Assembly: GCA_038237515.1 (NCBI GenBank)
Contig: JBBRYP010000086.1
Span: 1 to 12,854 of the forward strand
Source: JBBQDZ01 sp038237515
Lineage (GTDB): Bacteria; Actinomycetota; Thermoleophilia; Gaiellales; Gaiellaceae
Length of the DNA stretch: 12,854 nucleotides
Reading direction: 5' to 3'
This document shows positions 6,266-12,854 of the stretch, piece after piece. The notes beneath the pieces are model-generated. The model was not told the DNA's origin. It ran no database searches and was given only the letters and a program-made list of their open reading frames with translations. Within the stretch, counting starts at the first letter, position 1, and the number at the start of each line of letters is the position of its first letter. The translations under genes and the position numbers were made by a program.

Positions 6266-8266
6266 TTACGGGATCAGCTGGAGAACCGCTGCGCTTGGCG
6301 CCGAGCCTGCCCCGCCGAGCACGATGATGTGGCCGTTGAGGGTGACTGCGCTCGCGTCGCTGAGCGGACTGTGCAGAGTCCCTGAGGGCGAGACCGCCCC
6401 GGAGGCGGGATCGATCCGCAGGATCCCTGTTAGGGGCGCGCCGCCTGCGTCGCGGCCTCCTACGAGGTAGAGAACTCGGCCGAGCGCGACCAGTGGCGCG
6501 TGCGCGACCGCGATCGGAAGTCTCCCGATCGCGCGCACTGTTCCCGCGAGCGGGTCGATCCTGTAGAGGGCAGCGCTCTCGCCGGCTGGAGTGGATCCGC
6601 CCGCGACGTAGATCTTGCCACGAAGAGCGGCGACCCCGGCGTAGCGCAGCCCGACTGGAAGCCTGGCAACGGTCGTCGTCCGCATGCCTGAACCGACGCG
6701 CAAGACCGCGCTCGCGTAGCGAGAGCCGGTGTAGCCGCCAACGAGGTAGGTGCGGCTGCCGATTCTCACGGCGCCGAGATCGGAGAGCGGCTCGTCGAGG
6801 CGCCCTGCAGCCCGTGGCAGTCCGGTCGTCGGATCGACGCGAACAACGGCGGGGCTTGAGACAGCCTCGCCACCGCCGAACAGCTCGACCGCCCCCGCGA
6901 CCGCCGCCGCGGCGGCGTCGTGGGTCGGGGCCGGCAGGCGCGCGACGGGGCGCAGACGGGCGGGAGAACCGAGGAGCACCTGGTCGGAAGAGGTTCCTGC
7001 AACCAGGCCGCCGAGGACGAGGATGCGGCCGCCGGGAAGAGCGACCGCGGCCATGCGCGACGCTGCTGCAGGCAAGCTGCCGATCCTCCGCACGAGCATC
7101 TTTCGATGCGCCGGTCCTGACCTCGGCGGCGTCGGGGGGACGAGGCGGGCGGGAAGCAGGTCGAGACCGTCGGGTTTCGAGAGATAGCCGTCCGCGCTCG
7201 AGGCGACGCCGAGATGACCGTACTGCCAGACGATCCGCTTCGTGCTCGGGTCGATCACGATCACCCTGTGGTGCCAGTCGTCGGTTACCGCGATCAGCCC
7301 GTTCGGCCAGCGGACCGCGAGCGATGGGCGATCGAGCGCGCGCGGACCCGTGGAGGGAGCGTAGGTCCAGACGATCTTTCCGTGCGAAGTCAGCTCGTCG
7401 ATGCGCCCGGGCGTGTTGAAACCGGCGACGAGCACGCGGCCGTTCGGCAAGAGCTGGGCATCCGAGGGGTAGGAGGTCGGTGTCCTGATCGACCAGAGCA
7501 GCCGTCCGCGCCGGTCGATCCGGTCGATGTACCCGCCGATCTCGGTCACGAGCACGCCGCCGTCGGCGAGGGGGGTCGCACCGTTGGGGGCGAGCAGCGC
7601 GCGCGGCGGGTCGTGGACGCAGCGCCCGGCTGATCCGATTTCGCCTACGATCGCATCTCGCGCGTCAAGCCGGAGGACGCGGCAGTTGCGGATGTCGGCG
7701 ACCATCACCTGCCCGTTGGGAAGCTTGTACGCGTCGTCGGGGTTCGACAGCTCGCCCCGCCCCGAGCCGGCAGTTCCTGCCCGCCCGTAGGACCAGATGA
7801 TCCGTCGCGAGCGCAGCGAGATCACCGCGATCTGCTGGTTGAACTCCTCGTTCGTGGAGATGCCGCGATAGTCGGGGGTGAAGAAGGCGTCGTCGGGATC
7901 GTGGAACGACTGGCCACGTCGGAGATCGCCCGGCCGGGGAAAGCGCCAGACGATTCGCTTCGACGGTGAGACGATCAGGAGCCGGCCGTTGTTTCGGTCA
8001 GCGATCAGCAGGTAGCCCGGCACCGGCCCCGCCGCGACACGCGCTAGGCCAAGCCTGCCGGCGGGGGAGCTTGAGCCGCGTCGCAGACGCTGTCGCCTGG
8101 AATGGTTGGAACGAACAGCGGTCGACCCCGGCTTGGCAAGCCTTGGAGGCATGTGCTGCCGGTCGGCGAGCCAGAACGAGAGGATTCCAGCGAGGAGAAG
8201 GCCTGCCGCGGCGAGCGCGCGGCACCGAAGCCGCCGACCAGCGCGCCGGTCGCGGCGGCCTGTCAC
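6266..8266 (-). CDS. Membrane-anchored fusion of a PQQ/NHL-like and a Kelch-like beta-propeller
   Basis: A 666-residue protein. After a basic N-terminus comes one hydrophobic helix (residues about 17-34), a signal anchor, so the bulk should be outside the membrane. Residues about 75-370 form a propeller of repeats such as GYLLIADRNNGRLLIVSPS, NGQVMVADIRNCRVLRLDA, NGLIAVTDDWHHRVIVIDPS, with RIVWxY strands, resembling PQQ-like, NHL or arylsulfotransferase-type propellers. Residues about 390-666 carry six Kelch-type blades with GG doublets (ILVLGG, VELFGG, TYLVGG, IYVAGG, LYLVGG, IIVLGG), each followed by a xLRIDPxxG strand. No CxxCH heme site or obvious catalytic residue is seen. The start is GTG 8266, without a clear Shine-Dalgarno. 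It is convergent with operon A and divergent from operon B, sharing the 8267-8437 control region. Function unknown; a binding or sensing role is possible. Confidence 0.75.
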   Translation of the reverse strand: MTGRRDRRAGRRLRCRALAAAGLLLAGILSFWLADRQHMPPRLAKPGSTAVRSNHSRRQRLRRGSSSPAGRLGLARVAAGPVPGYLLIADRNNGRLLIVSPSKRIVWRFPRPGDLRRGQSFHDPDDAFFTPDYRGISTNEEFNQQIAVISLRSRRIIWSYGRAGTAGSGRGELSNPDDAYKLPNGQVMVADIRNCRVLRLDARDAIVGEIGSAGRCVHDPPRALLAPNGATPLADGGVLVTEIGGYIDRIDRRGRLLWSIRTPTSYPSDAQLLPNGRVLVAGFNTPGRIDELTSHGKIVWTYAPSTGPRALDRPSLAVRWPNGLIAVTDDWHHRVIVIDPSTKRIVWQYGHLGVASSADGYLSKPDGLDLLPARLVPPTPPRSGPAHRKMLVRRIGSLPAAASRMAAVALPGGRILVLGGLVAGTSSDQVLLGSPARLRPVARLPAPTHDAAAAAVAGAVELFGGGEAVSSPAVVRVDPTTGLPRAAGRLDEPLSDLGAVRIGSRTYLVGGYTGSRYASAVLRVGSGMRTTTVARLPVGLRYAGVAALRGKIYVAGGSTPAGESAALYRIDPLAGTVRAIGRLPIAVAHAPLVALGRVLYLVGGRDAGGAPLTGILRIDPASGAVSPSGTLHSPLSDASAVTLNGHIIVLGGAGSAPSAAVLQLIP

Positions 8267-8370
8267 CGCCGGTGTCCGACAACCCGCATCGACCCGTTCG
8301 CCGCGGCTCGGGCGTGGTTCGCGCTTCCGCCGACGAGGGCCACGTCGCGTGCCACCGTAGCCGCGCTCTG

Positions 8371-8400
8371 TTGGACGACCATTAGAGGCGTTCTTCTAAT
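8371..8400 (+). promoter_or_regulatory. Candidate sigma-70-type promoter for operon B
   Basis: TTGGAC (8371-8376) and TCTAAT (8395-8400) are separated by 18 bases. The -10 box matches the consensus at five of six positions; the -35 only at its TTG. Transcription would start near 8407, leaving a leader of about 30 bases before ATG 8438. Inference from sequence only. Confidence 0.4.
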
Positions 8401-8416
8401 GCCGCTCTAACGTGCG
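8381..8416 (+). promoter_or_regulatory. Candidate response-regulator operator in the divergent control region
   Basis: TCTAATGCCGC and TCTAACGTGCG form an 11-base-spaced direct repeat (8395-8416). An imperfect inverted repeat, TTAGAGGCG (8382-8390) with CGCTCTAA (8403-8410), overlaps it and surrounds the candidate -10 box. The same block, at the same relative position, occurs upstream of operon A (1731-1766). Direct repeats with 11-base period are the usual OmpR-family target, and the first gene of this operon encodes such a regulator, so autoregulation is likely. The site could also act on the divergent propeller gene. Confidence 0.5.
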
Positions 8417-8437
8417 GCGGTGACAATCTGCTTGGGC

Positions 8438-9118
8438 ATGCGGATCCTGATTGTCGAGGACGAGCCGAAGATCGCGGGGCTGTTGCGGCGCGGTCTGGCG
8501 GAGGAGGGTCACGCGGCGGATGTCGCGACACGGGGCGAGGATGCGCTCTGGATGAGCAAGGCGACCGATTACGACGCCCTCGTCCTCGACGTGATGCTCC
8601 CGGGGATCGACGGCTTCGAGACCTGCCGGCGGCTGCGCTCGCAGGGCATCTGGGCGCCCGTCCTGATGCTAACGGCACGAAACGCGATCGAGGATCGCGT
8701 CGCGGGGCTGGACGTGGGCGCGGACGACTACCTGGCGAAGCCGTTCTCGTTCGCGGAACTGCTGGCGCGCCTGCGGGCGGTCCGCCGGCGCGGCATGCCC
8801 GAGCGCCCGACCCTGCTCCAGGTCGGCGCGCTCCAGCTTGATCCGGCAACGCGGGCTGTCCGGCGGGGCGGAGCAGAGATCACGCTCTCTGCAAAGGAGT
8901 TCGCGCTGCTCGAGATCCTGATGCGCCGGGCGGGCGAGGTCCTCTCCCGCTTCCAGCTTCTCGAGTACGCCTGGGACGGCGACTACGACAACCGCTCGAA
9001 CGTCGTCGACGTCTACATCTCCTACCTGCGTGAAAAGGTCGACCGGCCCTTCGGCGCCCGCTCGATCGAGACCGTGCGCGGCGTCGGCTACCGGCTACGC
9101 AAGGACGGCGGATGCTAA
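8438..9118 (+). CDS. OmpR-family response regulator (operon B)
   Basis: A 226-residue protein from ATG 8438. The receiver domain has the acidic pocket Glu 7/Asp 8, phospho-acceptor Asp 51 (LVLDVMLPG), Thr 79 (MLTA) and Lys 101 (AKPF). The C-terminal winged helix runs about 125-224, with LSAKEFALLEILMRR, the recognition-helix region NRSNVVDVYISYLREKVD and the final hairpin IETVRGVGYRLR. An in-frame GTG at 8420 would add six residues, but the family starts at MRILIVEDE, so ATG is preferred although its Shine-Dalgarno is weak. The stop overlaps the kinase start (ATGCTAA). It probably binds the repeats at 8395-8416 and the matching site before operon A. Confidence 0.93.
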   Translation: MRILIVEDEPKIAGLLRRGLAEEGHAADVATRGEDALWMSKATDYDALVLDVMLPGIDGFETCRRLRSQGIWAPVLMLTARNAIEDRVAGLDVGADDYLAKPFSFAELLARLRAVRRRGMPERPTLLQVGALQLDPATRAVRRGGAEITLSAKEFALLEILMRRAGEVLSRFQLLEYAWDGDYDNRSNVVDVYISYLREKVDRPFGARSIETVRGVGYRLRKDGGC

Positions 9119-10485
9119 AGCGCCTGCCGATCCGGATCCGCTTGACGCTCGTCTTCGCGAGCGTGCTCGCGCTCGTCTTCCTGACAACAGGCGCGTTCGT
9201 CTACCTGCGCGTCGGCAGTTCGCTCAGCCGTTCGGTCACCACTGACCTGCGGACCCGCGCCGATGATGTCGCCGGCCTCGTCGCACGCCCGGGCCGGAAC
9301 GCCGACCCGCGCGAGTTCGCAGGCGGCGAGGGCGTGGCGCAGCTGATCGGCTCGAATGGGCGCGTCCTGCGCACAACGCCTCCGCTCGGCACGAAGCCGC
9401 TGCTCTCCCCCGCCGAGCTCCAACGCGCGCAGCGGCGGGCGATCCTCGTCGAGCGCCACACGTTATCCGGCTTCGCTGAGGGAGGTTGGCGCCTGCTGGC
9501 GACCCCGGTACGGATACGGGGCCGTCGTTCCGCCGTAGCCGTCGTGGCGGCTTCGCTTGAGCCGCGAGAGGAGGCGCTCCACCACCTGCTCGTGCAGCTG
9601 CTGCTGGGCGGTGCTGCTGCGCTCCTGCTCGCCTCGCTCGCCGGCTATGCCCTGGCCACAGCCTCGCTGCGGCCGGTCGAGGCGATGAGCCGCAAAGCGG
9701 CGGCCATCTCGCTGCGCGGCGACGAGCAACGGCTGCCGGTGCCGCCGACACGTGACGAGATCGCGCACCTCGGCGAACGCCTGAACGAGATGCTGGCGCG
9801 GATCGAGGCTGCGTTCGCCCACGAGCGACGCTTCTTCGCCGACGCGAGCCATGAGCTGCGAACTCCGCTCACCGTCCTGACAGGGGAGCTCGAACTCGCG
9901 CTGCGCCGGCCGCGCACCCGCATCGAGCTCGAACGGGTGCTGCGATCAGCGAAGGAGGAGAGCGACCGGCTCGTCCAACTCGCGGAGGACCTACTCGTCG
10001 TCGCGCGCGTCGACCAGGGAGCGCTGCCGACCCGACAGTCGCCGAGCCCCGCGCAGGAGATCCTGCGCGGCGTCGCCGACCGCTTCGCCGCCCCCGCGCA
10101 TGAGGCGGGTCGGCGGATCGTCACCCGCTCGCCGACCGGACTGGACCTGCTCTGCGACCCGTTCCGCGTCGGCCAAGCGCTCGCCAACCTCGTCGACAAC
10201 GCGCTTCGCTACGGAGACGGAGAGATCACGATCGAGGCGCTCGAACGCGACGGCAGCGTCGAGTTCCACGTCTCCGATGACGGCGACGGCTTCCCCGCCA
10301 CCTTCCTGCCGCACGCATTCAAGCGTTTCAGCCGCGCAGACGAGACGCGCTCCGGCGGCGGCAGCGGGCTCGGGCTGGCAATCGTCGAGGCGATCGCCCA
10401 CGCGCACGGCGGCACCGCCGGCGCCGAAAACCGCCGCGACGGCGGCTCCGACGTCTGGCTCGCTCTCCCGAAAGAAGCAGCGTGA
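9112..10485 (+). CDS. HAMP-containing sensor histidine kinase (operon B)
   Basis: A 457-residue membrane kinase paired with the upstream regulator. Transmembrane helix 1 is at about 11-31 and helix 2 at about 160-182, enclosing an extracytoplasmic sensor of about 125 residues without cysteines. A HAMP linker follows (LRPVEAMSRKAAAIS ... LGERLNEML). The phospho-acceptor is His 247 in FFADASHELRTPLT; then come the N box NLVDNALRYG (359-368, Asn 363), the G1 box DDGDGF (389-394), an F box around FKRFSRAD and the G2 box GGGSGLGLAIV (415-425). All catalytic motifs are present. The sensor shows no recognisable ligand-binding fold, so the signal is unknown; a redox, metal or quinone-related signal is suggested only by the genes it travels with. 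Its stop overlaps the next start (GTGA). Confidence 0.93.
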   Translation: MLKRLPIRIRLTLVFASVLALVFLTTGAFVYLRVGSSLSRSVTTDLRTRADDVAGLVARPGRNADPREFAGGEGVAQLIGSNGRVLRTTPPLGTKPLLSPAELQRAQRRAILVERHTLSGFAEGGWRLLATPVRIRGRRSAVAVVAASLEPREEALHHLLVQLLLGGAAALLLASLAGYALATASLRPVEAMSRKAAAISLRGDEQRLPVPPTRDEIAHLGERLNEMLARIEAAFAHERRFFADASHELRTPLTVLTGELELALRRPRTRIELERVLRSAKEESDRLVQLAEDLLVVARVDQGALPTRQSPSPAQEILRGVADRFAAPAHEAGRRIVTRSPTGLDLLCDPFRVGQALANLVDNALRYGDGEITIEALERDGSVEFHVSDDGDGFPATFLPHAFKRFSRADETRSGGGSGLGLAIVEAIAHAHGGTAGAENRRDGGSDVWLALPKEAA

Positions 10486-10823
10486 GTCGGGCAGAGAAGA
10501 AGCGGCGGAGCACCGCGGCGACGCACGCTGCTGCCGCCATCACGCCTGACTCCGACGCCGCCACACCTCCCCCGGGTTCGCGGCTTCAGCGTGCCCGCCG
10601 TCGGGCGGGCGCTGCCAAGGCACTGCTCGGTACCGGCGGCGCCCTCGCCTTCGGGGCTGTAATGCTGTTCGCGCGCGTCTCCTACGCCGGCCACCCGAAG
10701 CGGCCGCCGCGCCCACTCGCCGCGCCGCCCCGCTTTGTGAGCATCGTCAGCGAGAACCTTCTGCAAGCGGGCATCCTCGCTCCCGCCGAGGCGTCCCCCG
10801 ACGCCGCGACGAGCGTCTCATGA
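10482..10823 (+). CDS. Small single-pass membrane protein (operon B counterpart)
   Basis: 113 residues from GTG 10482, overlapping both neighbours (GTGA before, ATGA after). A basic, alanine-rich N-terminus precedes one hydrophobic helix at about 46-64 (ALLGTGGALAFGAVMLFARV), then a proline-rich basic linker (HPKRPPRPLAAPPR) and a short amphipathic-looking stretch (FVSIVSENLLQAGILAPAEA). No known domain. It has the same size class, layout and position before apbE as 1785-2198, although sequence similarity is low. This shared position argues it is a working component, possibly a membrane tether or subunit of the ferric-reductase-like protein, but the role is unknown. Confidence 0.7.
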   Translation: MSRAEKKRRSTAATHAAAAITPDSDAATPPPGSRLQRARRRAGAAKALLGTGGALAFGAVMLFARVSYAGHPKRPPRPLAAPPRFVSIVSENLLQAGILAPAEASPDAATSVS

Positions 10824-11674
10824 GCGACTACCAGTTTGCCGCGATGGGCTGCGAGATCATCGTCGGCGGCGGAGCGCCGAGTGAGCACAGAGCGGTCGAG
10901 CGCCTCTTCCGCGAACGCGAGCTCGTCTTCAGTCGCTTCCTGTCAGGTAGCGAGCTGAATCGGGTCAACGACTCCCAGGGTCGCCTCATACCCGTCTCAC
11001 AGCTCTTCGCCGACACGCTCGCGGTCGCGCTTCGCGTCGCCCGGCAGACCGAGGGACTCATCGAGCCCACGCTCGGCGCAGCACTCCAGGCAGCCGGTTA
11101 CGCGCGCGACTTCGCGCTCCTCGAAGACGACCCGGAGCCGCCAGGAGCGTCGAAACGCGGCGCCTGGCAAACGGTCCTTCTAATCGGACGGCGCGTCGGC
11201 ATTCCCCACGGCGTCCAGCTCGACCTGAACGGCGTCGTGAAAGGGTTGGCCGTCGACGACGCCCTCGGCCTCCTCACAGGAGACGCCTTCGTCTCGGCAG
11301 GCGGCGATCTCGCGGCACGCGGGGAACTGAATGTTGCCCTTCCCGACGGCGAAACGGTGCTGCTTCGCCGCGGCGCGCTCGCGACCAGCGGCAGCACAAA
11401 GCGCCAGTGGCTCCGAGCCGAACGGCTCCAACACCACCTGATCGACCCGGACAGCGGCCGGCCGGCCCAGTCACCCTGGCAGCAAGTGACTGCCTGCGGA
11501 TCAAGTTGCCTCAGCGCCGACGTCGCAGCGAAGGCAGGGTTCCTGCTCGGCGAGCGCGGACCGGCGTGGCTCGACCGGCGCGGAATCCCCACGCGATTCC
11601 TGACGCCCGCCGGAGACGTCGTACTCAACCGAGCGTGGCACCGCAGTATCAGCAGAACACTCGTTTGCACCTGA
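10820..11674 (+). CDS. apbE: FAD:protein FMN transferase, ApbE family (operon B)
   Basis: A 284-residue paralogue of the ApbE at 2195-3121, starting with an ATGA overlap. Motifs: FAAMGCEI at 6-13, SRFLSGSELNRVN at 38-50, GLIEPTLG at 79-86, DLNGVVKGLAVD at 135-146, SAGGDLAARG at 159-168, ATSGSTKRQW at 188-197, HHLIDPDSG at 205-213, SCLSADVAAKAGFLLG at 229-244 with the likely metal-binding Asp 234. Differences from the operon A copy: Glu 82 replaces the Asp of the DPT motif, and the end of the metal loop reads ADVAAKA. These are compatible with activity but suggest a different target or partner. No signal peptide. No FMN-acceptor motif is visible in the neighbouring proteins. Confidence 0.86.
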   Translation: MSDYQFAAMGCEIIVGGGAPSEHRAVERLFRERELVFSRFLSGSELNRVNDSQGRLIPVSQLFADTLAVALRVARQTEGLIEPTLGAALQAAGYARDFALLEDDPEPPGASKRGAWQTVLLIGRRVGIPHGVQLDLNGVVKGLAVDDALGLLTGDAFVSAGGDLAARGELNVALPDGETVLLRRGALATSGSTKRQWLRAERLQHHLIDPDSGRPAQSPWQQVTACGSSCLSADVAAKAGFLLGERGPAWLDRRGIPTRFLTPAGDVVLNRAWHRSISRTLVCT

Positions 11675-12714
11675 CCTCGAGCCCACTCGACTGGTACGCA
11701 GCTCGCGCCGGCGGCGTAGTCGCGTACGTGCTCCTGAGCGCGGTCGTCGCCCTCGGCCTCTCGATGTCAGGCAAGAAGACGCTCAAGCGCTGGCCCCGCT
11801 TCGCCCTTGAAGACGTGCACCGCTTCGGCGGCCTGCTCGTCGGCGCATTCCTGGTCATTCACATCGCCACCATCGCGATCGACTCCTACCTACCGTTCTC
11901 GCTCGCCTCGCTCGCGATCCCGCTCGTCGCTCGCTATCGACCGCTCTGGACAGGGCTCGGGATCGTCGCCGCCGAACTCCTGCTCGCGCTCGCGGTCACG
12001 AACCACTACCGCCATCGCCGCCTCTCCTACGCCCTCTGGAGACGCATGCACTACCTCAACTTCGCGGTCTGGGGCGCAGCCACCCTCCACGGACTCGGCA
12101 GCGGCACCGACCGCAGCACGCCATGGCTGCTCACGATCGAGGCCGTCGCCGTCTCAGCAATCTGCGGCCTCACCACCTGGCGGTTGCTGCGCCCCCGCCA
12201 GCCCTCGTCACCACTCCTGCGGCTTGCGCCCGCCGGCGCCGCCGCGGCAGCGGGCCTTGCCGTCGGCGCGCTCGCCCTCGGCCCGCTCCACTTCCAACCA
12301 AAAACCTGGAACGCCCCTAGCTTCCGGGACACCCTGACCGGGCAGATCCTCCGCGACACAGGCGTCACCAGAGGCATCGTCTCCATGGCCGGAACCGGCT
12401 CCGGGAAGCAGCGCGTGCTCGTCCGCGCCGATCTCCTGATCGCGCCCGGGCGGCTGGTCTCAACCGTCTTCCAGATGGAGTACCTCCCAAGTGGCGCGCT
12501 CTGCCGCGGACACGTCACGCACGTCCAAAACTACGGCTTCGATGCGAGCTGCCGCCTCCCAGGCGGCCCCCGGCGACTCGTGCGCGCAGACTGGCAGCCG
12601 AGCGACAGCCCCGATCTCCAAGGCGGCGTCATCAGCGCACGCACGGGCCAACGGCCAGGTCGTCACTCGCGCTCACCGCGGCCTGAGCAGCCGACGAACC
12701 CTTCAACGAGCTAA
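11635..12714 (+). CDS. Ferric-reductase-like di-heme membrane protein with extra C-terminal domain (operon B)
   Basis: About 359 residues from GTG 11635; TTG 11665 or CTG 11671 are other possible starts, none with a good Shine-Dalgarno, and all overlap apbE. Histidines match the operon A protein: DVHRF, VIHIAT, RMHYLN and TLHGLGSGTD, enough for two b-hemes. Shared landmarks include SPLxWxxxRxxGVV at the start, KRWPRF, ARYRPLWTGLG and HGLGxGxD. A further helix (GAAAAAGLAVGALALGPLHF) leads to a C-terminal domain of roughly 110 residues, beta-rich as in the paralogue, here with two cysteines (GALCRGHVTHV and DASCRLPGG) that could pair outside the cell. A low-complexity tail ends at TAA 12714. 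No FAD/NAD domain, so a partner must supply electrons; operon B itself has no NuoF-like or ferredoxin gene and may borrow those of operon A. Confidence 0.78.
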   Translation: MAPQYQQNTRLHLTSSPLDWYAARAGGVVAYVLLSAVVALGLSMSGKKTLKRWPRFALEDVHRFGGLLVGAFLVIHIATIAIDSYLPFSLASLAIPLVARYRPLWTGLGIVAAELLLALAVTNHYRHRRLSYALWRRMHYLNFAVWGAATLHGLGSGTDRSTPWLLTIEAVAVSAICGLTTWRLLRPRQPSSPLLRLAPAGAAAAAGLAVGALALGPLHFQPKTWNAPSFRDTLTGQILRDTGVTRGIVSMAGTGSGKQRVLVRADLLIAPGRLVSTVFQMEYLPSGALCRGHVTHVQNYGFDASCRLPGGPRRLVRADWQPSDSPDLQGGVISARTGQRPGRHSRSPRPEQPTNPSTS

Positions 12715-12766
12715 ACCTCGATCCACCGTTTTCCGGGGTAGGCGCTGTCCGGGGCTGTAGGCAAAA

Positions 12767-12829
12767 TGACCTCCTGAGCAGGCAAGACGGGCTGTATCGG
12801 CAGCCGCGGGTCCTGCCGTCAGGAGGTCA
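12767..12829 (+). promoter_or_regulatory. Stem-loop that buries the ribosome-binding site of the terminal ORF
   Basis: TGACCTCCTGA (12767-12777) and TCAGGAGGTCA (12819-12829) are perfect 11-base complements. Inside, GCAGG (12778-12782) pairs with CCTGC (12812-12816), and GGCTG (12790-12794) with CAGCC (12801-12805). The Shine-Dalgarno AGGAGGT (12821-12827) is within the outer stem, 7 bases before ATG 12835. In RNA reading through from upstream, the fold would hide it. Confidence 0.65.
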
Positions 12830-12834
12830 CCCAC

Positions 12835-12854
12835 ATGGTGACGACGAAAGCGAG
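12835..12854 (+). CDS. Start of a probable transposase, cut by the window edge
   Basis: ATG 12835 follows a very strong Shine-Dalgarno (AGGAGGT) and gives M-V-T-T-K-A before the sequence ends. Six codons cannot identify a family. Context (element-like leader after the operon end) suggests a transposase, possibly IS256-type. Confidence 0.4.

Larger units (their letters stand above)
12735..12854 (+). mobile_element. 5' edge of a second insertion sequence (family uncertain, perhaps IS256-type)
   Basis: After the operon B stop, the sequence GGGGTAGGCGCTGTCCGG begins what looks like an element end, followed by an inverted-repeat leader and a transposase-like start. The left boundary is a guess. 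The family is suggested only by a remembered resemblance of the leader and N-terminus to IS256-type elements; the body is outside the window. Confidence 0.35.

Noticed and set aside
6256..6270. Terminator between the convergent genes
   Set aside because: The gap is 7 bases and no stem with a T-run is visible around it.
8420..8437. GTG at 8420 as the response-regulator start
   Set aside because: It adds six residues before the family-typical MRILIVEDE and has no Shine-Dalgarno.
11407..11634. N-terminal extension of the operon B reductase frame
   Set aside because: It overlaps the conserved C-terminal motifs of apbE and has no membrane-protein character; homology to the operon A protein begins after 11635.
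1..12854. CRISPR array, tRNA or rRNA gene
   Set aside because: No regularly spaced repeats and no tRNA- or rRNA-like segments were seen on reading either strand.

Overview
The window is high-GC, densely packed DNA that looks actinobacterial. A Thermoleophilia-type lineage (Solirubrobacterales or Gaiellales) is my best guess from gene content, but there is no rRNA or housekeeping marker to prove it. The core (about 1.73-12.71 kb) is a membrane electron-transfer island, bounded on each side by the edge of an insertion sequence.

Layout. Bases 1-137 hold the 5' edge of an ISAzo13-like element on the minus strand. Next is a PD40/TolB-like propeller gene (137-1531, minus), visibly less GC-rich than the rest and without a convincing 5' end. 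From about 1.73 kb runs operon A on the plus strand: a small proline-rich membrane protein, ApbE (FAD:protein FMN transferase), a di-heme ferric-reductase-like membrane protein with an extra C-terminal domain, a NuoF-like flavo/iron-sulfur protein with an SLBB domain, a small CxxHGxC ferredoxin, and a five-helix His-rich (cytochrome b-like) membrane protein. All but the last are joined by 4-base ATGA/GTGA overlaps. A convergent gene (6266-8266, minus) encodes a membrane-anchored protein fusing two propellers (PQQ/NHL-like and Kelch-like). Divergent from it is operon B (plus): OmpR-type response regulator, HAMP sensor kinase, then a second small membrane protein, a second ApbE and a second ferric-reductase-like membrane protein. 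At the right edge, after operon B, another insertion sequence begins, of uncertain (perhaps IS256-type) family; its transposase ribosome-binding site lies inside a perfect inverted repeat.

How it may work. Operon A looks like a path from a cytoplasmic donor through NuoF-like FMN/Fe-S and ferredoxin centres to b-hemes in the membrane and an acceptor outside. ApbE enzymes would flavinylate a partner, but no protein here carries a recognisable FMN-attachment motif. Operon B repeats the small protein-ApbE-reductase core and adds a two-component system. A 36-base region with 11-base-spaced TCTAA half-sites upstream of the response regulator is matched upstream of operon A, so one regulator may control both operons. 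This duplicated, co-regulated module is the most interesting thing in the window.
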